NCBI GenBank assembly: GCA_030619185.1
Contig: JAUXBW010000095.1
Location: 1-8,302 of the forward strand
From: Methyloprofundus sp.
GTDB taxonomy: Bacteria > Pseudomonadota > Gammaproteobacteria > Methylococcales > Methylomonadaceae
Length of the DNA: 8,302 bases
Reading direction: 5' to 3'
Positions 1 through 5,726 of the stretch are shown piece after piece (within the stretch, counting starts at the first letter, position 1; each line of letters starts with the position of its first letter). The position numbers and the translations under genes are program-made. The notes under the pieces are model-generated. The model was not told the origin of the DNA. It ran no database searches and saw only the letters and a list, made by a program, of their open reading frames with translations.

Positions 1-25
1 TCCTAGGCCTCTAGACGATGGGGAC
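1..25 (-). tRNA. tRNA-Glu, 5' end only (cut by window edge)
   Basis: The reverse complement begins GTCCCCATCGTCTAGAGGCC and continues to the edge. This matches the acceptor strand, D-stem and D-loop of bacterial tRNA-Glu (the E. coli gene begins GTCCCCTTCGTCTAGAGGCC). The anticodon, expected UUC, lies outside the window. It sits 26 bases downstream of tRNA-Ala on the same strand, so the two are probably processed from one transcript. The gltX / tRNA-Ala / tRNA-Glu order is known in Pseudomonas-like genomes. Confidence 0.85.
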
Positions 26-51
26 TAAGAACTTTTATCAAACCAAGTTAA

Positions 52-127
52 TGGTGGAGCCAGGCGGGATCGAACCGCCGACCTCAACACTGCCAGTGTT
101 GCGCTCTCCCAATTGAGCTATGGCCCC
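52..127 (-). tRNA. tRNA-Ala(GGC)
   Basis: This is a complete 76-base cloverleaf on the minus strand. The acceptor stem GGGGCCA pairs with TGGCTCC and includes the G3:U70 wobble that is the main identity element for alanyl-tRNA synthetase. The D-stem is GCTC/GAGC. The anticodon stem CAACA/TGTTG encloses the loop CTGGCAG with anticodon GGC. The T-stem GGCGG/CCGCC encloses TTCGATC. The 3' CCA is encoded. It reads GCC and GCU alanine codons. It follows gltX, has its own strong promoter, and precedes a tRNA-Glu gene. Confidence 0.98.
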
Positions 128-143
128 TTAGTTGAGTTCATCG

Positions 144-171
144 ATTATACATCATATTAAATAACTGTCTA
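144..171 (-). promoter_or_regulatory. Sigma-70 promoter of the tRNA-Ala/tRNA-Glu operon
   Basis: On the minus strand TAGACA (5 of 6 matches to TTGACA, positions 166-171) is followed by a 16-base spacer and a perfect TATAAT (144-149). Transcription would start near position 137, about ten bases before the mature tRNA-Ala 5' end. The -35 box overlaps the gltX stop codon (169-171), so the tRNA operon has its own start embedded in the end of the upstream gene. Confidence 0.75.
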
Positions 172-1578
172 GCTTTTATTTTCCTTGATATAGTCAATTG
201 CCTGTTGTAGTCGGGCTAGCGTTTTGTCTCTACCTAATAAAGATAGTGTCACATCTATCGAAGGCGACATTCCTGTTCCACAAACAGCGACTCGTAGCGG
301 CTGAGCAACTTTCCCCAGCTTTAATTCCAGTTGCTCGGCAATTTGCAAAACAAGCTTATGCAAGGTTTCGCCCTGCCAATCCGTCAGTGCAGTAAAAGCA
401 TCAAGCAGGGTTTGTAAAACATCATCCGTTCCTTGTTTGAAGTTTTTCTTGGCTGCTTTTGCATCATATTCAGTAAAATCCTGATAAAAATAAATACTGG
501 CATCCGCCATCTCAACCATGGTTTTACTGCGCTCACGCTGTGCTTTAACTATATCAACCAGATCAGGACCTTGTGTTGTCGCATCTATACCGCGCTGCAG
601 CATATGCCACTCTAAATGTTTCACAACTAACTCCGGATCTGAATTCATTATATATTGATGATTGATCCATAATAGCTTGTCAGTATTAAAAGCCGAGGCT
701 GAAACATTTACCTTACTTATATCAAACAACTCAATCATTTCTTCCTGTGTGAATATTTCCTGATCACCATACGACCAGCCTAAGCGTACTAAATAATTCA
801 ATAAGGCTTCAGGCATGTATCCCTCTTCACGATATTGCATAACGCCTACGGCACCATGACGTTTGGATAATCTGGCTCCATCATCGCCTAATATCATAGG
901 CAGGTGGGCATAATAAGGTAAATCAGCCCCCAGTGCTTTTAATATATTTATTTGCCTAGGCGTGTTATTAACATGGTCATCACCCCGGATAATGTGCGTA
1001 ATACCCATATCCATATCATCAATAACGACCGTTAAATTATAAGTCGGAGTACCGTCGGTTCGCGCAATAATCAGGTCATCCAACTCCTTGTTGGCAACAA
1101 CAATTCTACCTTTGACCAGATCATCAAAAACGACCTCTCCCTCAATAGGGTTACGAAAACGTATCACGCGATTCATCCCTTCCTGACTATCTGTTATCTC
1201 CCGACACTTACCGTTATAACGCGGTTTTTCCTTGTTCGCCATTTGTTGCTCGCGCAAGACCTCTAGCTCATCCTTGGTACAGTAACAATAGTAGGCATCC
1301 CCCTGATCAAGTAATTGTTGAATAATCTCCTGATAGCGGTCAAATCGCTGAGTCTGATAATAAGGCCCTTCATCATAATCCAACCCTAGCCATTGCATGC
1401 CTTCAAGAATTGCATTTACTGACTCCTGAGTGGAACGCTCTATATCTGTGTCTTCTATACGCAGCACAAAAGTACCATTATTTTTTTTAGCATGTAACCA
1501 GGAAAACAAGGCTGTACGGGCACCGCCTACATGTAAATAACCTGTAGGGCTGGGAGCAAATCGTGTTTTTATTGTCAT
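169..1578 (-). CDS. gltX: Glutamate--tRNA ligase (GluRS, class I)
   Basis: Cytoplasmic enzyme that attaches glutamate to tRNA-Glu using ATP. The protein has 469 residues, against 471 in E. coli. The N-terminal Rossmann domain carries the HIGH-type signature as HVGG (residues 16-19) and the KMSKS-type loop as LSKRH (237-241, catalytic Lys239). The C-terminal part is the helical anticodon-binding domain. The Cys-x-Cys at 98/100 and Cys125 match the zinc site of the E. coli enzyme, but the fourth ligand position, His127 in E. coli, is Glu here. The start codon follows the Sel1-protein stop by four bases and has no clear Shine-Dalgarno sequence, which suggests translational coupling. A tRNA-Glu gene lies just downstream, but on its own promoter. 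GatCAB-dependent misacylating relatives are an alternative, but nothing here favours one. Confidence 0.97.
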   Translation of the reverse strand: MTIKTRFAPSPTGYLHVGGARTALFSWLHAKKNNGTFVLRIEDTDIERSTQESVNAILEGMQWLGLDYDEGPYYQTQRFDRYQEIIQQLLDQGDAYYCYCTKDELEVLREQQMANKEKPRYNGKCREITDSQEGMNRVIRFRNPIEGEVVFDDLVKGRIVVANKELDDLIIARTDGTPTYNLTVVIDDMDMGITHIIRGDDHVNNTPRQINILKALGADLPYYAHLPMILGDDGARLSKRHGAVGVMQYREEGYMPEALLNYLVRLGWSYGDQEIFTQEEMIELFDISKVNVSASAFNTDKLLWINHQYIMNSDPELVVKHLEWHMLQRGIDATTQGPDLVDIVKAQRERSKTMVEMADASIYFYQDFTEYDAKAAKKNFKQGTDDVLQTLLDAFTALTDWQGETLHKLVLQIAEQLELKLGKVAQPLRVAVCGTGMSPSIDVTLSLLGRDKTLARLQQAIDYIKENKS

Positions 1579-1582
1579 AAGT

Positions 1583-2041
1583 TTATTTTTGTCTTAAAAA
1601 TCGCTTCGAGTATTCTACCGGAATTTGCTTGGCCGCTCTTAAACGCATGGATTTATAATTAAATGCAACGCTACCTTTGGCTGCACTATTTCTTCCTAGA
1701 ATAGCCAAGGCCGTACCATGTCCTTGCGCTGCTGCTTTTTCATACCACTGAGTTGCGATGTTAACGCTTTGTTTCACCCCCAGTCCACGGTCATGGAGTG
1801 CCGCCATAAACACTTCAGCTTCCACTAAGCCCTGTTCGGCCGCTTTTAGCATCCACTTTGCCGACTCCTGCTTATCTACCTCGACACCATTTCGGCCCAA
1901 TTGATACATAGCCCCCATCTGCGCTTGCGCTAAAGCGTTACCCTGCTCGGCATTTTGCTGTATTTCAGCAAAAGTACTTGCTAAACTGTTCATGCTAAAT
2001 ATCATAAAACAGCTCAAAATCATTGTTTGCATTAGTTTCAT
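1583..2041 (-). CDS. Secreted Sel1-like repeat (SLR) protein
   Basis: A 152-residue protein with an N-terminal hydrophobic signal sequence (about residues 5-21), probably cleaved by signal peptidase I after SLA or nearby, so it should be periplasmic. It holds two full Sel1-type repeats (about 35-71 and 72-107), each with the A-x-x-x-L/M-G/A-x-x-Y/H spacing and a closing W-[MY]-x-K-A-A-x-Q-G, and a partial third repeat from 108. Such repeats form alpha-helical scaffolds for protein-protein contacts; the partner cannot be read from the sequence. The start is supported by AGAGG five to six bases upstream. It lies four bases ahead of gltX on the same strand, so they are very likely one transcript. 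No enzymatic motif is visible and the biological role is unknown. Confidence 0.85.
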   Translation of the reverse strand: MKLMQTMILSCFMIFSMNSLASTFAEIQQNAEQGNALAQAQMGAMYQLGRNGVEVDKQESAKWMLKAAEQGLVEAEVFMAALHDRGLGVKQSVNIATQWYEKAAAQGHGTALAILGRNSAAKGSVAFNYKSMRLRAAKQIPVEYSKRFLRQK

Positions 2042-2087
2042 TTATACCTCTTTTAGTTAAATTTCTTGCATATCTATTATTTCATGC

Positions 2088-2115
2088 TTAACTTATATAT
2101 TGAAAGTGTTAAAAT
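2088..2115 (+). promoter_or_regulatory. Probable promoter of the vWA-OmpA lipoprotein gene
   Basis: TTAACT (2088-2093, 4 of 6 to TTGACA), a 16-base spacer and TAAAAT (2110-2115, 5 of 6 to TATAAT) are preceded by TGT, giving an extended -10. Transcription would start near 2122, leaving a leader of about 26 bases that contains the GGAG ribosome site. This placement would leave a TTG start at 2100 outside the message. Confidence 0.5.
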
Positions 2116-2137
2116 ACAAATTACATTTACCTTTTCT

Positions 2138-2141
2138 GGAG
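2138..2141 (+). promoter_or_regulatory. Ribosome binding site that fixes the lipoprotein start at 2148
   Basis: GGAG lies six bases before ATG at 2148. The open frame extends upstream to a TTG at 2100, but that start has no ribosome site. It would also add 16 residues before the lipoprotein signal peptide. The ATG at 2148 gives a textbook signal peptide instead. Confidence 0.85.
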
Positions 2142-2147
2142 AAAAAT

Positions 2148-3338
2148 ATGCTAAAAAAGATTATTATCCCTGCCGTATCAGTAACAGGTCTTGCCCTGTT
2201 ATCTGGTTGTGCCACTGAACCAACAACCTATCCAAGCTTTACGGCCGCACCTATTGCACAGGCTTCGTCAACTGCTGAGTTTAGACAAAAAGCTGATACG
2301 CTGCTTGTTCTTTTAGATGCATCTTCATCTATGAATTCAACTTATGAAGGTAATGAATCAGGTGCTTCAAAATTTGATGTTGAAAAGCAAACATTATACC
2401 GCTTGAATAAAACTATCCCTGCAAACATCAATCTTGCTACAGGACTAAAAAGCTTTGGTTCGGGCCATTGCATAGGTTGGGGTGCTACAAAATCAGACCA
2501 GGCTATCGCAAGCCATTCAGCCAACTCGTTTCAAGCAGGACTTGATGCAGCAGGTTGTGCCAGCGGTGGTACTCCAGCAGCGAGTGCCATAGCAGTATCA
2601 GAAGCCGATCTAGACCAGGCGCGTGGTAACATTGCTTTATTAATTGTCAGTGATGGACGGCAGTACCCATCTGATACACTAGCTCAAGCTCAAGCTCTAG
2701 AAAGCAAATTTGGTAGTCGCTTATGTACATACACTATCTGGGTTGGTAATGAGTATGATGTCGATGGCCAATTTGTACTACAGGAGCTCTCTAATATCTC
2801 TGGCTGTGGACGCAGTGTAAATGCTGCTGATCTATCTTCTAGCTCAGCAATGGCAGCCTTTGTTGAAGACATGTTATATACATCGTCAGCTGTAGCACCT
2901 GTTGTTGTCACTTCAAACGACAGTGATGGCGATGGTGTTGATGATGCAAATGATAAATGTCCAAATACACCTGCGGGCGCAATAGTTAACTCTGAAGGCT
3001 GCTGGTCGTATAACAAAATCGATTTCGGTTTTGACTCAGCTACGATTTCACCCACTTACGCGCCATTATTTGACAACGCAATTTACACTTTACAAAGAAA
3101 TCCAAACTTGACTGTACAGCTTGAAGGCCACACTGATAGCACAGGCCCAGCAGCTTACAACATGGGACTTTCTAAGCGTAGAGCAGAGGCTGTTAAAAAG
3201 CACTTGGTTGAAAATGGTATCGATGCTGACCGCTTAACAGTCGTAGGTTATGGCGAAGAAAACCCAATCGCTCCTAATGATACTGCTGAAGGACGCGCAG
3301 AAAATCGTCGTGTAGGTTTCTCTATTACAGGTAGGTAA
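2148..3338 (+). CDS. vWA - thrombospondin type 3 - OmpA domain lipoprotein
   Basis: A 396-residue envelope lipoprotein. The signal peptide ends in the lipobox LSGC with Cys21; residue +2 is Ala, so there is no inner-membrane retention signal and the outer membrane is expected. A von Willebrand factor A domain (about 50-245) has a complete metal-ion site: D57-x-S59-x-S61, T142 and D169. A short thrombospondin type 3 segment (about 258-285, DSDGDGVDD followed by CPNTP) is an acidic calcium-binding linker. The C-terminal OmpA domain (about 288-394) keeps the peptidoglycan-binding pair D330 and R345 with the same 15-residue spacing as in OmpA of Acinetobacter. Cysteines at 108, 137, 193, 220, 271 and 285 could form disulfides. 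The likely role is anchoring a metal-dependent adhesion module between outer membrane and cell wall; the ligand is unknown. It is transcribed alone, with terminators following. Confidence 0.92.
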   Translation: MLKKIIIPAVSVTGLALLSGCATEPTTYPSFTAAPIAQASSTAEFRQKADTLLVLLDASSSMNSTYEGNESGASKFDVEKQTLYRLNKTIPANINLATGLKSFGSGHCIGWGATKSDQAIASHSANSFQAGLDAAGCASGGTPAASAIAVSEADLDQARGNIALLIVSDGRQYPSDTLAQAQALESKFGSRLCTYTIWVGNEYDVDGQFVLQELSNISGCGRSVNAADLSSSSAMAAFVEDMLYTSSAVAPVVVTSNDSDGDGVDDANDKCPNTPAGAIVNSEGCWSYNKIDFGFDSATISPTYAPLFDNAIYTLQRNPNLTVQLEGHTDSTGPAAYNMGLSKRRAEAVKKHLVENGIDADRLTVVGYGEENPIAPNDTAEGRAENRRVGFSITGR

Positions 3339-3343
3339 TACAA

Positions 3344-3377
3344 AAAAACCAACTCTTAATATTTAGAGTTGGTTTTT
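3344..3377. terminator. Rho-independent terminator, bidirectional
   Basis: AAAAACCAACTCT (3344-3356) and AGAGTTGGTTTTT (3365-3377) form a perfect 13-bp stem with an 8-base loop, six bases after the stop of the vWA-OmpA gene. The T-tract serves the plus strand, and the A-tract on the left arm gives a T-tract for minus-strand transcripts as well. Confidence 0.93.
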
Positions 3378-3388
3378 CTGCTACTTTG

Positions 3389-3432
3389 AAGGCGTGGATT
3401 CAAGCTATAGATATAGCATGAATCTACGCCTT
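3389..3432. terminator. Long hairpin between convergent genes, probable terminator
   Basis: AAGGCGTGGATTCA (3389-3402) pairs with TGAATCTACGCCTT (3419-3432) with one G-T wobble. After an A/A mismatch, GCTAT pairs with ATAGC around an AGAT loop. It ends seven bases before the stop of the minus-strand lipoprotein gene, and a T-rich stretch follows on the plus strand. It likely ends the minus-strand message or backs up the first terminator. A dispersed palindromic repeat is the alternative. Confidence 0.65.
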
Positions 3433-3439
3433 TCTTGTT

Positions 3440-3928
3440 TTAAAAGCCTATTTTAAATTCAACCCCGGCACCATCCGGCGTTGTTTCTCTTTCTTTGTTT
3501 TCATTATGAGGTCCCTCAAAATGTGTCTCCACCTCAATATTAGTAAGTGACTCTGGTGGCTCAAAAATCCCGCGTAACGACCGCTGTTTATCAGGTTCTG
3601 GTCTATTAGGTAATGTATTAAACTCTAGACCACCAAAGTCGAGTGACAAATCTAGCTGTATCGGCTCATCTTGATTATTATCCTCAAGAGCAAATTCTTC
3701 TGCTAATTCAGAAATGCCCTCCTCTTCAGCACTCAGACTTACAATAGGCTTTATAGCTACTATAGCTTTTTTACTCTTCTTAACAGCAATATTGACCGGT
3801 GATTTTAGAGTGTTACCCTTACTCTTGCTATAATTTTTCTCTTGCTCCGATTCATTTTTATCACAAGCAAGCATAAACAAAGCACCCGAAATAACTAAGC
3901 TATGGCCTATTAAAACGGCTATCTTCAT
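3440..3928 (-). CDS. Small acidic lipoprotein, function unknown
   Basis: A 162-residue protein I do not recognise. Residues 1-21 are a hydrophobic signal sequence ending MLA before Cys22, a borderline but plausible lipobox. The residue after Cys is Asp; in E. coli, Asp at +2 keeps lipoproteins in the inner membrane, so this one may face the periplasm from the inner membrane. The mature part is low in hydrophobic content: first Lys/Ser-rich (about 24-60), then strongly acidic (about 67-100), then Pro/Glu-rich. It ends in a short strand-like tail, VEFKIGF. No catalytic motif or repeat is visible, and much of it is probably disordered. AGGG eight bases upstream supports the start. It converges with the vWA-OmpA gene and is separated from serS by about 170 bases, so it is probably transcribed separately from it. 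Confidence 0.7.
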   Translation of the reverse strand: MKIAVLIGHSLVISGALFMLACDKNESEQEKNYSKSKGNTLKSPVNIAVKKSKKAIVAIKPIVSLSAEEEGISELAEEFALEDNNQDEPIQLDLSLDFGGLEFNTLPNRPEPDKQRSLRGIFEPPESLTNIEVETHFEGPHNENKERETTPDGAGVEFKIGF

Positions 3929-4016
3929 AAGTGATGCCCTACTGTTAAATATTTTAGATGATTGTCAGAAAAGAATATAGCAAATTGCGCAGGACTGAAT
4001 TCATTTTTAAAGGCGC

Positions 4017-4056
4017 GACAGCAGGCACATAGTTGCACTATGTACCGATTGCTGCC
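4017..4056. repeat. Strong stem-loop in the serS / lipoprotein gap, candidate dispersed repeat
   Basis: GACAGCA (4017-4023) pairs with TGCTGCC (4050-4056), and GCACATAG (4025-4032) pairs with CTATGTAC (4038-4045) around the loop TTGCA. That is 15 pairs counting two wobbles, with a small asymmetric bulge. No T-tract adjoins it on either strand, so it does not look like a normal terminator. It lies 42 bases past the serS stop and about 90 bases before the lipoprotein start, inside a longer open but start-less frame on the minus strand (3925-4101). It may be an mRNA-stability element or a copy of a genome-wide repeat. Confidence 0.5.
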
Positions 4057-4097
4057 ATACCGATGAGGAATTAAAAGAGCAGTATTCTTGCAAGAAA

Positions 4098-5378
4098 TCA
4101 GCTTAGTTTAACAACCTTAATACCGCCCATATACGGCTGCAGAACTTCAGGAATATTTATATTCCCTTCCGTCGTTTGATAGTTTTCCATAACCGCAACC
4201 AGAGTACGCCCGGCAGCTAAACCAGAGCCATTAAGAGTATGTACTAATTCAGGCTTCCCAGTCTCTGGATTACGCCAGCGCGCTTTTAAACGACGCGCCT
4301 GAAAGTCCTTAAAATTACTGCAAGATGAAATTTCTCTATAAGTGTCTTGTCCAGGCAACCAGACCTCCAGGTCATAGGTTTTAGTCGATGAAAAACCGGT
4401 ATCTCCAGAACATAACAAAACCTTACGATAAGGTAATTTTAATTTTTTGAGGATATTTTCAGCATGATTAGTCAACTCCTCATGCGCCTGCTCTGATTCG
4501 CTCGCCTTAACAACCTGCACTAATTCGACTTTCTCAAATTGATGCTGACGAATCAAGCCACGTACATCTTTACCATAGGCACCGGCTTCACTACGAAAGC
4601 AAGGTGTGTGGCAGACCATTTTGACTGGCATTTGTGCATGATCAATAATCTCATTACGCACAATATTGGTAACCGGCACCTCTGCCGTTGGAATTAAATA
4701 TAAATCAGGATCTACACTGACCTTAAACAAGTCATCGGCAAATTTAGGCAACTGCCCCGTACCATACAAGCTATCCGCATTAACAATATAGGGCACATAG
4801 GTTTCAGCATAGCCGTGCTCATCCGCATGCGTATCCAGCATAAACTGAATAATAGCGCGTTGTAAGCGGGCAATACTCCCTTTTAAGGCAACAAAGCGGG
4901 CACTGGTTATTTTTGCCGCCACCTCAAAATCCATGCCTTTATGCAAAGCCCCTAGGTCAACATGATCCTTGATCTCAAAATCAAATTCAGGCACCTCACC
5001 CCAACGGCTAATTTCTACATTATCGTCCTCATCGTTACCTTCAGGAACAGCCGCATCCAGTATATTCGGCAAGCCTTCCATCAAGTCCTTCATTTGCGCC
5101 TGAATTTGTGTAAGCCCGGTTTCTGCCACTTTGAGCTGCTCACCTAAGCCCTGCACCTGATCCAGTAACGGTTGAACATCTTCACCCTTTGCTTTCGCCT
5201 GACCAATAGCTTTGGAGCTTAAATTACGCTCATTTTGCAGTTCCTGAGTTTTAACTTGTATGGCTTTACGCCTATTTTCTAGATCAGTATAAAAATCAGC
5301 ATCAAAATCAATCGCACGTCTTTTTAATTGCGCTTGTACAAATTCCAGTTCTGATCTAAATAAATGAGGATCTAACAT
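4098..5378 (-). CDS. serS: Serine--tRNA ligase (SerRS, class II)
   Basis: Cytoplasmic enzyme that charges tRNA-Ser, and also tRNA-Sec where present, with serine. The protein has 426 residues, against 430 in E. coli, and is collinear with it. Residues about 27-105 form the long antiparallel coiled coil that grips the tRNA-Ser extra arm. The catalytic core follows: TAE at 231-233 contacts serine, motif 2 has FRSE (261-264) followed by QFEKVEL (280-286), and E349 begins the EISSCSNF segment. Motif 3 is [10 protein letters not shown] (384-393) with R391 for ATP. AAAGG lies 12 bases before the ATG, a slightly long spacing. crcB lies upstream on the same strand, as in Pseudomonas and relatives, but a terminator between them gives serS its own transcription unit. 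Confidence 0.98.
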   Translation of the reverse strand: MLDPHLFRSELEFVQAQLKRRAIDFDADFYTDLENRRKAIQVKTQELQNERNLSSKAIGQAKAKGEDVQPLLDQVQGLGEQLKVAETGLTQIQAQMKDLMEGLPNILDAAVPEGNDEDDNVEISRWGEVPEFDFEIKDHVDLGALHKGMDFEVAAKITSARFVALKGSIARLQRAIIQFMLDTHADEHGYAETYVPYIVNADSLYGTGQLPKFADDLFKVSVDPDLYLIPTAEVPVTNIVRNEIIDHAQMPVKMVCHTPCFRSEAGAYGKDVRGLIRQHQFEKVELVQVVKASESEQAHEELTNHAENILKKLKLPYRKVLLCSGDTGFSSTKTYDLEVWLPGQDTYREISSCSNFKDFQARRLKARWRNPETGKPELVHTLNGSGLAAGRTLVAVMENYQTTEGNINIPEVLQPYMGGIKVVKLS

Positions 5379-5405
5379 AATTCTTTGTTACCTTTAAAAT
5401 ATGAA

Positions 5406-5419
5406 TACTATTAATAGTA
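5406..5419. promoter_or_regulatory. 14-bp perfect palindrome at the serS leader
   Basis: TACTATTAATAGTA is a perfect palindrome immediately downstream of the presumed serS -10 box, close to the expected transcription start. It could be an operator, but AT-rich palindromes of this size arise by chance about once per 16 kb, so the support is weak. Confidence 0.25.
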
Positions 5420-5422
5420 ATA

Positions 5423-5428
5423 ATTATA
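5423..5428 (-). promoter_or_regulatory. Probable -10 box of the serS promoter
   Basis: The minus strand has a perfect TATAAT here, giving a start near 5416 and a leader of about 37 bases to the serS ATG. No good -35 box lies 16-18 bases upstream (the best is TATAGT). The upstream terminator at 5504-5531 means serS needs a promoter in this gap. Confidence 0.45.
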
Positions 5429-5503
5429 GAGGAAATTCACCAGTGACTATACCATTACTTATACTTCCCGTAGCCGTGCGCAGCATAGCCTATAGCAGAA
5501 AAT

Positions 5504-5531
5504 AAAAAAGGACTACTAAGAGTCCTTTTTT
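5504..5531. terminator. Rho-independent terminator after the orn-crcB operon
   Basis: AAAAAAGGACT (5504-5514) and AGTCCTTTTTT (5521-5531) form a perfect 11-bp stem around the loop ACTAAG. Read on the minus strand it lies 28 bases after the stop of the small membrane-protein frame and ends in a T-tract, so it closes the orn-crcB transcript before serS. It is symmetrical and would also work on the plus strand. Confidence 0.88.
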
Positions 5532-5559
5532 AAGAATTGATGATTGAATTTGTCTAGAT

Positions 5560-5724
5560 TTACACGGGTAATGACATCAAGAACCTCATCAGCAAAACGG
5601 TCAATAAAATGCTGGCGACAACCAACCAAAATCCCCTTTGCCACCACCAATGCTTCTCACGCTGCGCAAACTCTGCTTGCTTTAATTCAAATTCGTTAAG
5701 CGGACTGAAGTCCGTTCTACCATT
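5560..5724 (-). CDS. Small single-pass membrane protein frame, start codon unclear (possibly broken)
   Basis: A minus-strand frame between crcB and its terminator reads about 54 codons to a TAA at 5560-5562. The sequence looks real: a polar, charged N-terminal part (LNEFELKQAEFAQREKH), a WWWQR boundary, then one hydrophobic segment (GFWLVVASILLTVLL) and a short tail. That is the profile of a small membrane protein. It has no ATG, GTG or TTG before the membrane segment. The only well-placed ATG (5721-5723, with AGG eight bases upstream in the end of crcB) is one frame off and ends after 13 codons. A 14-bp palindrome (5701-5714) lies exactly in the stretch where the frames would have to join. 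Either a one-base indel or a REP-like insertion broke the 5' end, or a rare start such as ATA (5725-5727) is used. I do not recognise a family. Confidence 0.4.
   Translation of the reverse strand, partial: NGRTDFSPLNEFELKQAEFAQREKHWWWQRGFWLVVASILLTVLLMRFLMSLPV
5701..5720 (-). repeat. REP-like palindrome with GTAG head (copy 1)
   Basis: On the minus strand GTAG, two bases, then CGGACTTCAGTCCG, a palindrome with 6-bp arms and a 2-base centre. A GTAG/GTGG tetranucleotide followed by a small palindrome is the hallmark of REP elements mobilised by RAYT transposases. The arms are short and only one comparable copy lies in the window, so the assignment is inference. Confidence 0.45.
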
Positions 5725-5726
5725 TA

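Noticed and set aside
198..615. Plus-strand open frames antisense to gltX
   Set aside because: They are shadows of the well-conserved gltX reading frame, without signals of their own.
2009..2011. Cys11 of the Sel1 protein as a lipobox cysteine
   Set aside because: The preceding residues (ILS after a very short N-region) do not leave room for a signal peptide, and SLA at 19-21 suits ordinary signal peptidase cleavage.
2100..2147. TTG start at 2100 for the lipoprotein gene, adding 16 residues
   Set aside because: It has no ribosome site, it lies upstream of the probable transcription start, and it would bury the lipoprotein signal peptide. GGAG-N6-ATG at 2148 is clearly better.
2690..3055. 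A 121-codon minus-strand frame inside the vWA-OmpA gene
   Set aside because: It is antisense to a strongly supported gene and has no ribosome site or recognisable domain.
3960..4016. 16-codon minus-strand ORF starting ATGAATTCAG in the serS/lipoprotein gap
   Set aside because: It is very short, without a convincing ribosome site or any recognisable feature.
5471..5490. TAGCCGTGCGCAGCATAGCC as a REP-like element
   Set aside because: It resembles the core of common palindromic repeats, but the two TAGCC copies are direct rather than inverted, so no hairpin forms.
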